In this document: piece by piece, positions 11,634-23,240 of the stretch
How positions within the stretch are numbered: the stretch's first letter is position 1
Layout of the letters: each line of letters starts with the position of its first letter
Source of the DNA: Cladocopium goreaui
Lineage: Eukaryota; Sar; Dinophyceae; Suessiales; Symbiodiniaceae
Length of the DNA: 64,000 bases
NCBI GenBank assembly: GCA_947184155.2
Contig: CAMXCT020003369.1
Location: 172,501-236,500, forward strand
Reading direction: 5' to 3'
The notes under the pieces: model-generated
Database searches by the model: none
Seen by the model: the letters and a program-made list of their open reading frames with translations, nothing else
What the model was told of the DNA's origin: nothing
Translations under genes and position numbers: made by a program

Positions 11634-13293
11634 GGAGTCATCAGGCGGGCCGAGCGGGCCGAGCGGTGCGCACTCACCACGGTTCCTTTGTTCTCGAATT
11701 ACAGTTCTGCGTGACGTAACATGTAAGTTAATCAGAGTTCATCTATCACATGGTGCAACTCATGGCACCGATGTCACCTAGATCGGCGGCCAAGAGGATC
11801 CAAGCTCCGGCCACATCCCATGTCCAGCCCCCTATCATGGGCTTTGAATTTCTTCTGGGGGCACATTGATCGATCGGCAGAAATATCCCCTGAGCATGGA
11901 AGGCGCAGGCGCGGCGGTGAGAGTTCCTGTCTTTGGTGCATCGTCAAGCTGTTTCTATCCACCTGACAACTGTGTATTGTGGGAATCGTTCATGGTAACC
12001 CACAGCTTTGGTCATCAGCCTTGGTCAACAAAGCCATTCGGATGATCCATGACAGAGATCCATTCGTGGTGACAATGGCCGCAAAAACCAACAAGTCTAC
12101 CCTCTGGTTATGTCAAAATAGCTATTGAAAATTGCCATTTATAGTGGATGTTCCCATTAAAAATGGTGATTTTCCATAGTTATGGGACAGTTTACCAGAG
12201 GGTATTGTATGCAAACATCTGTGAAAATGGCCAGCTCCGTCACCTCACTCATCTTCAAGGGAAGTTCATGGGAAATTTCCATGGTATGTCCATGGTATGT
12301 CCCTTACTCAAGGGCCAGATTGCAAGGTGCCCAACATTGCCCAACCTCCACTCGTCAAGTTTCATTAAAGAAGATACCCAGCACTGGGAAGATGAATTTC
12401 TGCACCCAGCTCCGCCGCCTCTCAACCTCTGTTCGAACATGCAAAAGGGAGGAGTTCACGTGAGGTTTTAATGGGATTATACATAGTTTATAGTGGCCAA
12501 AATGATGAAATGAAATAGTCCCTTCCCAAAATTTTCAGCACCCAAACACAAGACCATGGCTTGGTATTCATAGGAAGTACAGTATGAAATAATATTGGGG
12601 GGATGGCACTGTTGGGAAGTAAACTGGCAGAAGATGTGCTTGGCTGCTAGACTCCCAAACAACAAGAGGATGCTATGAGAAGAACAACTTGGCGAGTTGC
12701 GGGTGAAAAAAACGGTGAAAAAAACAAAGACTAACCGCGCCAACCTGACATGAACTTATATGCTGTACCTCTCAAAGACTCCATCTAATGCAGGGTGTTG
12801 GTGCCATCAAGCGATTGTTCGCCTTCGGGATCCAAAATGATCCAAAGCATTTTGTGACATTCAACTTACCGCCTCTTTTGGATATAATCTGAACCCTGGA
12901 TCAGTACACCCCCAGTTTATGAAAACACAGGGTGTACTAGTTTTCGCACTAATTCAATGATCTAAATAAAGCCCATTGTGTCTATGTATACAGTCAGGGT
13001 ACTGTATGTCAGGGTTTACTAATCCAGGGTTGGTCCATCACCATGGCCCTTGGGCACCTCATCCTTATCCATGGCCTTTGGCACGGCAGCAGGAACAGCT
13101 GCAGCATCGTCTGAGTAGCTTCCAATCTCCTCGGTTACAGCCGACCAGCTCAAGTCGCACCGATTGCTCGGCATTCCCCAACAGAAATTGGAGGCAGTTT
13201 CCAAACTTCAAAAACAAGAAGGAAATCAGGAAGACTGCAAGTTTGCACTGGTCTTTGGGGCTACGTGTCATGCATCTGCGGTGACCCATGCCG
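11634..13293. other. intergenic spacer between the two minus-strand genes
   Basis: This runs from the TGA of the CIA30 gene (13,294) to the first ATG I assign to the next gene (11,633). No convincing exon. It contains a dispersed repeat copy (12,138-12,183) and a small TIR element (12,891-13,036). No promoter motif is recognisable; dinoflagellate promoters usually lack a TATA box, so this says little. Confidence 0.5.
12891..13036. mobile_element. MITE-like TIR element, copy 1
   Basis: About 146 bp with terminal inverted repeats: GAACCCTGGATCAGTACACC at the left and, reversed, ACCAACCCTGGATTAGTAAA at the right. The core AACCCTGGATYAGTA matches on both sides. A second element with the same ends lies at 35,157-35,279. 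No coding capacity, so non-autonomous. Confidence 0.6.
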
Positions 13294-16200
13294 TCAAGCA
13301 GCAGCAAGGCCAAGGTGAAAGCTACCGTTGCGGAAGTTCTCTAGCCTGAGATGCCATGGCTGGGGGGCGCAGACCTTCAAATAGGCAGCAACCATTCGAA
13401 GGCTAGTTCGGCCAAGGCTCATCTTAACTTGCTCGCTGATCCTGAAAGCCAAAATGTGTGAAGAAGGCGAAATCCATTGGATTTAGAGGTCTGGGCGGGG
13501 CCCCTCTGCGGCAGCAGTCCATCACTTGCATCTCTGTGGAAGATTTCTGATATTCAGAGTTTAACTTGGCGACTTTTGGCAACAAATCCCGTTGATTTCA
13601 GACTCTAGGTCAACTTCCCCCAGCTCAAGGCAACCTGGCAGCGCTCTTTGCAACTGAGAGGCACAAACTTCGAAACCTCAACGCTTTCAGGTGTGCCCGA
13701 AGCTGACGCCGTGAATCCCAAAACACCATTCTAGTCTAGGAGACTGATTGTATTTGTCGCAAATCTGCTGCAACCCTGGGAGCCGACACAAGCAACATAA
13801 CATAAGGTCCTCAATCATCGTCATCACCATCGCCCTGCCCCATCGACCTTCCAAAGATAGCCAGGGAACTGTGAAGCCAATCTGGTAGACAGCACTGAGG
13901 TTGGACAAAGCTGGGGCCTCTGCTAAAGCCTGGGCCCCGCGGGACGCTGCCGGGGACGTCTGATCTCTCAGTGAGAGAAGTGTGGCCACCAAGATGTTCC
14001 AAGAAACCACAGGGCCGCGAACTAAGCGAAAGTCAGCAAAGGGCACCTACCAATGCATCAAAATACACGATGTTACCCAGGTCCGGGAGCATGATGGAGC
14101 ATGTGGATGGACCCAAACATGCGAAACCTTATGTACTTACACGTTATGCCCAGAAAGTGTGCGTGGAAAATAACTAAGAAGAAGCTTCACAGGCCAACGA
14201 TTGTTGCAGAGCGAACCTGGCGGCTCCGGCATTGACCCAACCTTTTTTGGCTACACGATTTGGCAGGGTTTACCGGCAATTCAACGCCTTGACCCTCGTC
14301 ACAGCTCCCACTGCAGGCTGGAAAGGAGCCTACAACGGATAGCCATGAAAAGATGGATTTCATCGATAGGACTCAGCAGAAATAAGAATTTAGCATGAAA
14401 TTTTTAGGGAATTCAGCAGTGAGAAAAAAAAAGTTCGTCAGACTGATCTTGACTGCCAAAAGATCATCTTTTCAATCTTGGGGCCCCTTGGGGCTGTGCG
14501 AAAACGTGGATCGCTGTCACAAAAAGCATCTTCCATCCCTTGCGGCATCACTACCCCAGCCACATATCCCCCAGGTTCCTGGTAGACAACTTCTCCGCGC
14601 CCTTCATCGGTTCGTAAACTCATCTTCCAAGATCTTCTTTGGACATCCTGACATGGTCGGATTCAAAACTGTTCAAACATGAACTACGCTCAGCATCTCT
14701 CTTGCTCTGCTGCGCTCTCTCTCTCTCTCTCATTCTGTGACTTAAACATAAGGTTTTGCGTACAAGGATAGGTTCTTCTTAAATGAATGATTGAATACGT
14801 ACGTGTTTACTATTATTCGATTTGAGAAGGATTTCCAGGATATCAATACGGAATATGTTTTCCATTAAATCAAACATTGTATAGTATTTGGAGTGGCTAA
14901 TTAATGCTTGTCAACACAGTTTGAAGCAAATCCTTGATTCTGCACCAAGAGGGCACGCCCACAGTTCCACGTCGCATATTTGCCCAAAGCAAATAAATAC
15001 ACAGTCCCATTGAACCATCATCCGATCTCATTTTTTCTCCAAAAACTATAGTACAATGTCAGAAACGTCCCAAAGTCTTTGGCTGTTCCACCCTGCCTCA
15101 TCTGACAACAGCGCACAATCCAAGTAAAGGCCATCCGCTCCTATACTGGGCTGCATAGAATTCACAGTTGGATGAAAATTCTTACTAACAGTACTAACAA
15201 GTGGGCATATGTATCTATAATCGATCATCTATTTCATATCGCATCACCCGACTCTAAATCGCATCAATGGATAGTCTATTGGAAAAAAGAACTATCTTGT
15301 ATTGCATCGTTTGATGCAGGAACAAATGGTGTGATACCATGACATTATACGAAAATAATAAATGGTGGTATAATGGTGGTATACGAAATCACATATCACA
15401 TGACATTTATTATACCACCATTATGACATTATACAGCATAACATGACATGTGATTTGACATGATATGCTACGAAATGTCATTATACGACATGATCTTCCT
15501 ACTGATGTAGCAACTTGGTCTAGTTCTTTGTTGCAAACATCCTGGAAGTTCGCCCGCAGATATGGGGGTAACCAAAATCAGCCAACAAACACACTATGAT
15601 TCAACAACTGATGATTCACTGTCTGTTCATTTTGGGTAAAGGATGAAAAATGGCATTAAAAAATTCAAAGGATCAAACCTTGGTCTTGCCAAACCCATGT
15701 TGTTCCGGATGCTTGTGGATAATTTTTGTGGTTGTCCTCAGTGCATTTTTTAGTCCTGTGCCTTCCTTTGGAGTTGTCTATGCGCCTGTTGGATCTGCGA
15801 ACCCTGCTGTTGGATCTCCCCATCCCTCCATGGCGTTCGGCTACATCTTGCTGGTGCTATACAGTATTTTTACATTCCTCTTGTTGTGTACCTTGGTTGA
15901 CATTCGAATAGGCAGGAATTTGTAGAACATTTTGGTGTAGGGGTCGAACTTCGAAAACTGCTGTTGTTGGGGGGCTAGGGCAAGGGCGCAGCGCTGGCGT
16001 CGGGTTGGAGGCTTGTTTTGTATGCAGCTTGTTAGAGGAAGGGAGCGTTTTGTACTTGTGTAGCGTTTTGATGCTCAAGAAAACTCAAATCTGTCATGCA
16101 AGATTTTGAAGATAAACACGTTTATCTGGCATGATATTTGCACGTTTTGACATGGTATTGATAGTGCGTTTGTCGTTGCAACACTCTGGAGCTTGTATTG

Positions 16201-17242
16201 CATGGTATCTGCAGCATTTTGGAGCTGAAACCTCTCATGTTGCATTTTGCAACGCTCTGGAATTCGAACTTCTCACATTTTGAATCTTATTTTTAAATTT
16301 CAAACCTTTCCATATGCATGGTATTGTTTTCTTTCTTTCCTTCCTTCCCCTTTCTTCCTTTCTTCCAGTCATTTGGCAAGTCCTTGCAAATTTTTGGACC
16401 CAATTCTCGAGCCTTTCATTTAGGCATAAAGTGTCCTCCCTCCCTCCCTCCCTCCCTCCTTCCTTTCCTTCCCTCCTTACCTCCTTCCTTCCCTCATTCC
16501 TTCCCTTCTTTGTTCCTTCGTTTCTTCGTTCCTTCCTTTCCTCTTTTTGTTCCTTCCTTCACTTTTGTCTGTCCTTCTGATCCTGGTAATAAATGACAAT
16601 AAATTCTTTTTGATCCTAAGAATCACTGCGTTTTTTTGGATCCGAATGCCCTTCATTTACTCACATCGCTGCGAAATGTAATTGCCGTGGATTATCGTGA
16701 AGGTCAAGGAGAAAACAAATCACAATGTTTACCAGTGATTTGCCACCGTACCAATTCAAAATTACAGTAGTTGAATGTTCCTTTGGCCACTGCTAGGTAT
16801 GCCTCCAAAAACTTCCCCCGCGCCTGACAAATTCAACGGCTTCGAGAACCTGAGTTGTCTGGGTCTTGCATTCCAAAATTTCAAGAACTGTATATTATAT
16901 ATGTATACATATTAAATTATATATAGTAATTTGGAAATATATTCTTCAAACCATAGGATGACAATACTAACAACGAGGCACGGCCGCGTGCGTTGCCCAC
17001 AGAATCCGCCACCCTCGCTGCGCAACACGCCACGCCAACTGGCTCCCAGGTTGCAAGGACTCAAGGAAGAACGACTCAAACCTGGCACCGGGACAGGACC
17101 AGCCGAGCAGCCGGGCGACGTGACAGCCGTGACCCAAAAGATCCCAAAAGTCCGTAACGGGATACCATGATACCTGCCTCCCATGATCACATCATCGATT
17201 CGCTCAAACTGCGACTCAATAGCCTCTGGATCATTTGTAAAC
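13294..17242 (-). CDS. CIA30-domain protein, multi-exon
   Basis: CIA30 (NDUFAF1-type) domain, known in mitochondrial complex I assembly and in related plant and algal proteins. Exons in coding order: 17242-17174 (FTNDPEAIESQFERIDDVIM-GG); 17074-16985 (SSLSPCNLGASWRGVLRSEG, GGFCGQRT); 15145-15067 (IGADGLYLDCALLSDEAGW, QRLWD); 14623-14579 (MSLRTDEGRGEVVYQ); possibly 14329-14303 (APFQPAVGA); 14046-14016 (VPFADFRLVR); 13919-13848 (APALSNLSAVYQIGFTVPWL); 13359-13294 (LENFRNGSFHLGLAAA, stop). The order matches the family: DDVIMGG, GGGF, DGLYLDC, RTDxxRGExVYQ, VPFxDFRxVR, xYQIGFT, FRNGxFxL. Phases agree at 17174/17074, 16985/15145, 15067/14623 and 14016/13919. Donors include GT, GC (16985, 14016) and GA (14579). 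The last join (13848 or 13852 to 13359) is uncertain and the 5' end is not identified. No targeting peptide could be assessed. Confidence 0.75.
14714..14731. repeat. CT microsatellite
   Basis: (CT)9 inside an intron of the CIA30 gene. Confidence 0.9.
15370..15424. repeat. 14-bp perfect inverted repeat, AT-rich foldback
   Basis: ATAATGGTGGTATA at 15,370-15,383 is the exact reverse complement of TATACCACCATTAT at 15,411-15,424. The surrounding 150 bp repeats TGACATTATAC and ATGACATG several times. It lies in a large intron of the CIA30 gene and may be a degenerate foldback element. Confidence 0.6.
16319..16577. repeat. CCTT/CCCT polypyrimidine tract
   Basis: About 260 bp of TTCC and CCCT units with a unique stretch in the middle, in an intron of the CIA30 gene. 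The open frames of repeated LPPSLP or FLPSF over it are low-complexity artefacts. Confidence 0.85.
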
Positions 17243-18479
17243 CTCAGTCCAGGATTGTGGACGAACAACCATCTCTCTTTTCATTGTGTGTTTCTGTTGT
17301 TTTCATTTTTGGGCGTCTCCATATGTCTCCACTGCGCTAGAACAAAATTTGCTGATCATGCGATTAACAGGTCGCGTGAACACAGTGTCAACGAGATTTT
17401 GTTCAACTGCATCTTTTGTTTTTGGAAAGCTGACTGCGAATTTGAAGGAAAAAACGCATTCCCACCAAGACTGACCACCCATTTTACATGGAAAAGGGGA
17501 CAAATTCCAAATTTTTTTGATAGCTTAAACGTGAATACGTTTTTGCGTTTCATTTTTGCAATATAGTTTCTTATAACCACAGAAGGGCTAGGAAAAAGTA
17601 TGGTTTAAAAATCTACGCAAGACAACCGCGCAGATAATGCGCCGCCTCAATGTGACTGTTTAAGATGCGGACCTACCCACAAAAACCTAATCGTCGTCTT
17701 CACGTTCGTTACATACCTGTTTGCAACCACCCCATTCCAAACAACAATGTGACAAAATCATGTTTCAACTGAACGGCAATGCCCATGCTTACCCAGCCTA
17801 AACAGAGGCGTGCCGACAATGATTGCATCGTTGGAAACCTGGGTGGCACGGTGTGTCGCTCACGGCTACCTTTGATTCGGCCCTTCAACGGTCACCAAAA
17901 CAATGCTGTTGTGCCTCCAAGTATCTGCCTTACTTGTCAAAGTTGCCGGCACTGGCAGTCGGCTGAACGCAACACCAGCAAAGGTTGCTATGGCAAATTG
18001 AAACATCACCAAAGATCCATGGCAGCGTTCCAAACAAGAATCTAGTCACTTGCATGTGTTTTCGACATGTGTTGTTGGCTGGTTTTTCCTTTGAAGAGTT
18101 TCCCAACAACTTTTGTCATAAACAGCTGGCCCTAGCCAGTACCATGCTTTGGACGTGCCATGTCTGAAATGTGTCTGAAAATTACGCCTTGTCCACTGAT
18201 CGCAATGGCCATTTCAAGGTGAATTCGTCAAGTGCATCTGTGCAGCGCGCATGCAACCCAAGACATCTACGGATGTCATTGCCTCAAATTTCCCTGCGCT
18301 AGAAACAGGTGGTCCCCGTAAGAAGTTGCCCATGTAAAGGTACACGCAAGGATTTAACAGGTTGAGGTCATAACCAAAGAAATCGCGCCACCATCTCAAA
18401 ACATCCATGCACCCCGCCCCCCCCACCCTAAGCTAGTGAGATCAAGTGCGTGCTCCAAACAAATGATGGTACCATTTAG
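17243..18479. other. no confident gene; possible upstream exons
   Basis: Minus-strand open stretches that could be exons are at 17,962-17,870 (LPVPATLTSKADTWRHNSIV) and near 18,287-18,230 (KFEAMTSVDVLGCMRAAQ). Each follows a CAG, but no junction or family match confirms them. They may be 5' exons of the CIA30 gene. Confidence 0.25.
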
Positions 18480-18900
18480 GATTCTAAATGTCAAAAAATT
18501 GAAAAATGTTTTTTTCGATTTTTCGGATTTTTACACTTTATGATCATTATGGATGTGTCAGATTTTTTTTGCCTGTGTTTTCAGGTTTTTTCACCCGTCT
18601 GCTTTCCAATTCGAAAAAAGTAATGAATTGAAATAGTTTGTTTTTCCGATTTTTTTGGATTTTCGTTTTTTTATTTTTTCTCTGTTTCCTCGGATTTTTT
18701 TGAATTTGTCTAATTTTTCGTACGGTTCGAATTTTTCCGATTTTTCTGATTGTTTGATTTTTTGGGTGGTTTTCGGACTTGTTGTATTTTTTTCGGATTT
18801 TTCGGACTTTTGAAGCTCAACTGCGAATCGGACTTTTTGAACTGTTCGGATTTTTGGCAATTTTTGCAACAAGTTTCTAGCCTTTTTGATCTTCGGCGGA
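18480..18900. repeat. T-rich TTTTTCGGA low-complexity tract
   Basis: About 400 bp dominated by irregular TTTTTTCGGATTTTT units on the + strand. The minus-strand frame of K/S/E-rich peptide over it is an artefact of the repeat. Confidence 0.8.
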
Positions 18901-18925
18901 TTTCGGCAATGTGAGTGAAAGATGG

Positions 18926-18988
18926 AAGGACGGACGGACGGACGGACGGACGGATGGATGGATGGATGGATGGATGCGTGGATGGATA
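18926..18988. repeat. GGAC then GGAT tetranucleotide array
   Basis: Perfect GGAC units followed by perfect GGAT units, then GATA/GAGA. A one-base change has spread through half of the array. Confidence 0.9.
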
Positions 18989-19864
18989 GAGAGAAAAAAA
19001 GATAGATTAGAGCACATTGGATTAGATTAAATGAAAATGGATTAAAAAAGATAGATTGTCAAGAATCGGATGAGATAGGGTGGGAAAGGACAGGATAGGA
19101 AAGGAAAGGATCGATTGGATAAGATCAGAGAACGTATACAAAATATGTAAAAAATAAATAGACTAGTTAGGCCAAAGAGTATTGAAAGACAAGGAAAGGC
19201 AGATAGCCATCCCGGAAAGGATAGACAAAATAGATAGAATATGCAAGTCCGTCAATTAGAGTAGAACATGTGGAATTACAAGAAAGATGAAATATGAAGA
19301 AATTTGATGACTTTATAGATTAGTGAAAGAATAAAACTAACAAACATATTGCCCATGACGTTTAACAGGTGAACTAGACAAGAAAAATGAAATGGATAGG
19401 ACATAAAATATAAAATACAGGATATAAGTAGGATACAGCAGATAAACAAGATGGACAAAATAGATGTTCCAGACAGTTGGATTGATACAAATGGTTTTCG
19501 GGGAAGACAGAAAGATTAAGTAGCAATATGTGCTGAATAGGTTTCACAAATACCACATCACATATCGAAAAAAGAACAACACATGAAACAGGGTAGATTA
19601 ATCCAGCCATGCGCACACAACAGAAGGAAGGTATTGATAGTTTTTTTGCAAAAGCAAAAGTGTATACGTGCATACATAGGGATGACTAGTACATTCATGC
19701 ATCATTGGCACACCTTTACATATAATACATTTCCGTAAATACATGTGAACAAAGACAGAAATTAATAAATATAAAAGTCTGTATATCTAAAGATGGATGG
19801 AGGGGAAAGGACAAGACACGATAGCATTGGGTAAGCAAACACGTGGCAAGAACAGGAAACTAAT
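18989..19864. other. purine-rich intergenic DNA, no gene seen
   Basis: Irregular GATAGGA and AAAATAGAT units grading out of the neighbouring arrays. No exon-like block. Confidence 0.5.
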
Positions 19865-19960
19865 GATAGATGGATGGGCGGATCGATAGATGGATGGATA
19901 GATAGATAGATAGAGAGATAGAGAGATAGGGAGAGAGCAAAGGGGAGAGAGAGCCCTCCC
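19865..19960. repeat. GATG/GATA/GAGA microsatellite
   Basis: Mixed tetranucleotide array that ends about 30 bp before the first coding sequence of the LINE at 19,990, and so may mark its 5' boundary. Confidence 0.85.
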
Positions 19961-19989
19961 CGCGTGCCCGTTCCCATTCGCCTAAACAG

Positions 19990-22394
19990 GTTACTTTCCA
20001 GGAAGGTAATGGCCTGTTGGCAGAATTAAAGGCTATTGTTGTGCGTGCGGAAGTGGATGGGGAAGGTAACCTGTTGCAACAGCTCCGCCACCTTGTCCAA
20101 TGTTCGTGACTACGAGTCCCCAAGGACCCCGCTTGACATCCCACACCGTGTGACCCAGCAAAGGAAAACCGAAACCAAGCATGCCCCGAAACCCAGGGCT
20201 CCTGAACAGCGTATCAGCCTTGAACCCAAATGGTGGCCCGAAGCTCCCACCGCGGTGGCCAAAATGTATGATAGACTCAGCTGAAGTCCCCCCGGGTAAT
20301 CTATCGATCGTTTCCTCCCGGGACGTACTTCAACTTCGTGGCTTGGCACAAATGCACAAAATCAACAAACAATATGCGCTCATTACTTTCGAAACACTTC
20401 AGCAAACGGATGTGGAAAAACATCAAGGTCAGCTTAAATGGTGTAAGGTGGTCAAAGGTCAGTGGAAAAAACTGTGGGTTTTTCCCCTAAACGTTGACTT
20501 GCCGATGTGGCCCACCGAGCCGACCGTTGTTGATGCTTCGGGTAAATCCCCCTCTGACACAAACCTTGCTACATACCGGACTATGTTTCCCAAAAGACTT
20601 TTGACTTCTTCCCAACGGGAGACTGCCAAGAAGAAGCCTACGGCACTGCTGGCTACTGCACTTCCGGATGATATGAGTTTCGGAACATATGGATGGCACC
20701 ACAATGTGCATGAGAAGGAGGAAGCTGTTGTTGGTTTCTTTAAAATTGCTTCCACGGAAACTCATAAGCCACTTGAGAGGTCGGGCTGGACCTGCGTTTT
20801 TTTTCAAAAAGTTTATTTTGGCCATGAAATGCGAAAAAACGAGCCCATCCGTTGGATTCCTTTCTCTCATTCCTCGGCTCATGAATACCTCCGCGACGCA
20901 AGACAGCAAGCCAAGGCGCAGAATGCTGGGCTTGTTATTCGACGTGGCGGCAAATCTTGTTTGGGACTCTTAGGAGTTCAACCTTCCGAACCAATTGAGC
21001 AACTCAGAAGAAGATGGGTGGCTAAAGGTTGGCTCCCCAGTCAACTTGAGGAAATCTTGCAAACGCAAGGATGGAGAGTTTTAGGAAAATTTCAACCACC
21101 GAAATCCCGTAATGGTATTTGGACCTTTAAGAGGGCCCTTCCCAAAGAATCCCAAGTGTGTCTGGTTCTCAACATTGGAAGGGATGTCGATTTGGTCATT
21201 TCTCCCTGGGTCCCGACTAAACAGGTTCGACCCCAAACGGTTCCTTTGTCTGTTCAAAACAAGGGATGGATTACCAATTCTAAGTCGCAAGAGAGCTCTA
21301 GCGTTCAGCCTCAGCAGGTGGCGCTAACTCAGATAGAAGCATCCCAAAATGCGGAGGAAGAAAACGATGACATGGGGGAAAATGATACCACCAACTCTGT
21401 CAAGCGGGCTCATCAAGTATCCCCTAGCAAAAATGCCGATACCTCCGGAGGGCAAGCCAAAAAGAAGCTTGCAGTCCCAGCCAAGCAGTCTCCCAGCGAG
21501 GATACCACTGGTCCAGAGCAGGTCAAAGAATGGGACCTTGGTGGTAATGGTGACTGTGGCTTCCGAGTTCTCGCAGGACTCCAGGCCCGTAGACAAGGAG
21601 AAACTATTGCGGCTATTCAGGAGAAAGTTGAGAAACTTGCCTTGAGCTTGCGCTCTAAAGTTGCTGTTGAGCTTCAAGGATCGGACTCCTGGCGTCCTGC
21701 TTTTGTCAAAGACCCCGAATCCAACTTTCAAACAGAGGATGGTGAACCTGCTGTTGAACCGGCCGCGTTCGTCGAATCGGTCAAAAGACCGCGCAAATGG
21801 TTTGACAACTATTGTTGTCAGGCCGCGTCAAATGTGGTGCAAACTGATATTGTTGTTTTCAAGTTCTTGAGGGGTGAATGGCATTTTATGCAACGTTTTT
21901 CCCCCGTCAAAAAGCAAATTACGCATACTCCCATGCCTATGTTTCTCAAACAAGTTGGTGGCAGTTGGCATTTTACGACCTTGCATCCAGATGCTAACTT
22001 GCCTGAACACTGGAAAGATCTCGATAACGATGCTGCTATGATTCCTATGTCCTTTTTGGGTGGAGTCAACGAGAGCAAAGTCCCTGATGATACTGAATCT
22101 GTTCAGTCCAGTAGCTGCTCTTCTTGGCTGAAACCTTGCCCTTCTGTGGCCGCGCAGGGTAGTGAGGTGAAAGGTGCGGCTGAGAACGGCTCTGATGACA
22201 TCGATAAAAGTAGTGCGTGCTCCTCCTGCTCAAACCCTGCAAAAGTCCTGGCAAAGACCACAAGTCCTCAAACAAGCTTGCTACTGCTAGCTTATATGAG
22301 ACCGATATCTCCGATTGGCTCCACCCAAAAAGCTCTATGCGAAGAGACACTGACATTCGTTCTGAGATCGTTCCCATGCTATGGACTCTATTGA
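19990..22394 (+). pseudogene. LINE ORF1 with OTU-like cysteine protease domain
   Basis: The longest open frame is 20,181-22,394 (737 codons), but coding sequence starts earlier in other frames: 19,990-20,109 (LLAELKAIVVRAEVDGEGNL) and about 20,103-20,280 (QRISLEPKWWPEAPTAVAKM). Near 21,525-22,020 is the OTU signature: GNGDCGFRVLAG carries the catalytic Asp and Cys, and a downstream SWHFTTLHPD is a candidate for the catalytic His. OTU domains are deubiquitinase-like proteases and recur in retroelement ORFs of algae and dinoflagellates. After about 22,240 the better frame shifts to +2 (ETDISDWLHPKSSMRRDTDI). At least three frameshifts break the ORF. Whether they are decay, sequencing indels or recoding cannot be told here. 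Confidence 0.7.
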
Positions 22395-23205
22395 TGAAGA
22401 TTTACATGACATGGACCAGTTTCTGAAACCGCGTCGCATTAGGGGCAAGCAAAAGGTGATTGATCTCCGTTTTGAGAATCCAAAAAACGATTCATTCAGT
22501 TGGATCTGCCCCCATTGCGAAATTTTATATGAGGCTTCTACTTCTGCTGAAATCGATAACAAACGATATAATCACATGAGAATGAGGCACCCTGCGGCCG
22601 ATACCAAAGTGCTCAACCCCAGAAAGGATCCGGTTATTTTATCCACCAAAATCCCTGAAAGTCAGATGGCTTGGAAATGCCCGATTTGTAAAGCGGGCCA
22701 TGGTGCCCTTTCGGATCAAGATCACAAAAGAGCCGTTAAACACCATTGCGAAACAGAACACCCTGACGAGACTCCGTCGACCCTTTCCCACAAATTGGCT
22801 AAGGGAATCCCAAAAAATGACAAAACTGCCATAGTTAAGGCTGTGACTGAACGAATTGAAAAGAAACGAAAGGCCCTTTGGGCGGACCATGACATTGTGC
22901 TTTTGCCTCGGCCTAAAAATGACACGGATAGAGGACGTATATCATACTGTAAAGTCTGTTTGTCCCGGCTTGGTCGGGTGCCGGTGCAAAATAAGGTGTC
23001 TTGTAAGGATCAGCTAGAGAAACTCAAGACCAATGCCGCCACGCGCATGCGTAAGCGAACTTGGCTCAACAATCTGAAAGCTAATGACCCTGACCATTTG
23101 CGAGCATTTTTAGAAAATTCGGATTGGACTGAAGAGAGCCTGACTAATTTTTTGGCTCCCCAATACAAATCTGAAGCAGATAAAAATTGGATGGAAAACG
23201 TATGA
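22381..23205 (+). CDS. zinc-finger ORF of the LINE
   Basis: 274 codons overlapping the end of the OTU frame by 14 bp in another frame. It has two fingers spaced about 50 residues apart: CPHC...HMRMRH and CPICK...HHCETEH, both Cys2-His2-like with aromatic residues before the first Cys. The rest is basic (KRKALWADHDIVLLPRPK), fitting nucleic-acid binding. The sequence before the first ATG continues logically from the preceding frame, so ORF1 and this ORF may have been one protein. It ends 150 bp before the endonuclease domain. Confidence 0.65.
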   Translation: MDSIDEDLHDMDQFLKPRRIRGKQKVIDLRFENPKNDSFSWICPHCEILYEASTSAEIDNKRYNHMRMRHPAADTKVLNPRKDPVILSTKIPESQMAWKCPICKAGHGALSDQDHKRAVKHHCETEHPDETPSTLSHKLAKGIPKNDKTAIVKAVTERIEKKRKALWADHDIVLLPRPKNDTDRGRISYCKVCLSRLGRVPVQNKVSCKDQLEKLKTNAATRMRKRTWLNNLKANDPDHLRAFLENSDWTEESLTNFLAPQYKSEADKNWMENV

Positions 23206-23240
23206 AGGCATGGAGACAAGGCAGACAAGCCAAGGCCTGA

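Noticed and set aside
17790-17962. Two minus-strand exons separated by a 31-bp intron
   Set aside because: The implied intron is too short and the phases do not agree; at most one block is real.
18591-18872. Minus-strand Lys/Ser/Glu-rich ORF
   Set aside because: Comes from the T-rich TTTTTCGGA tract.
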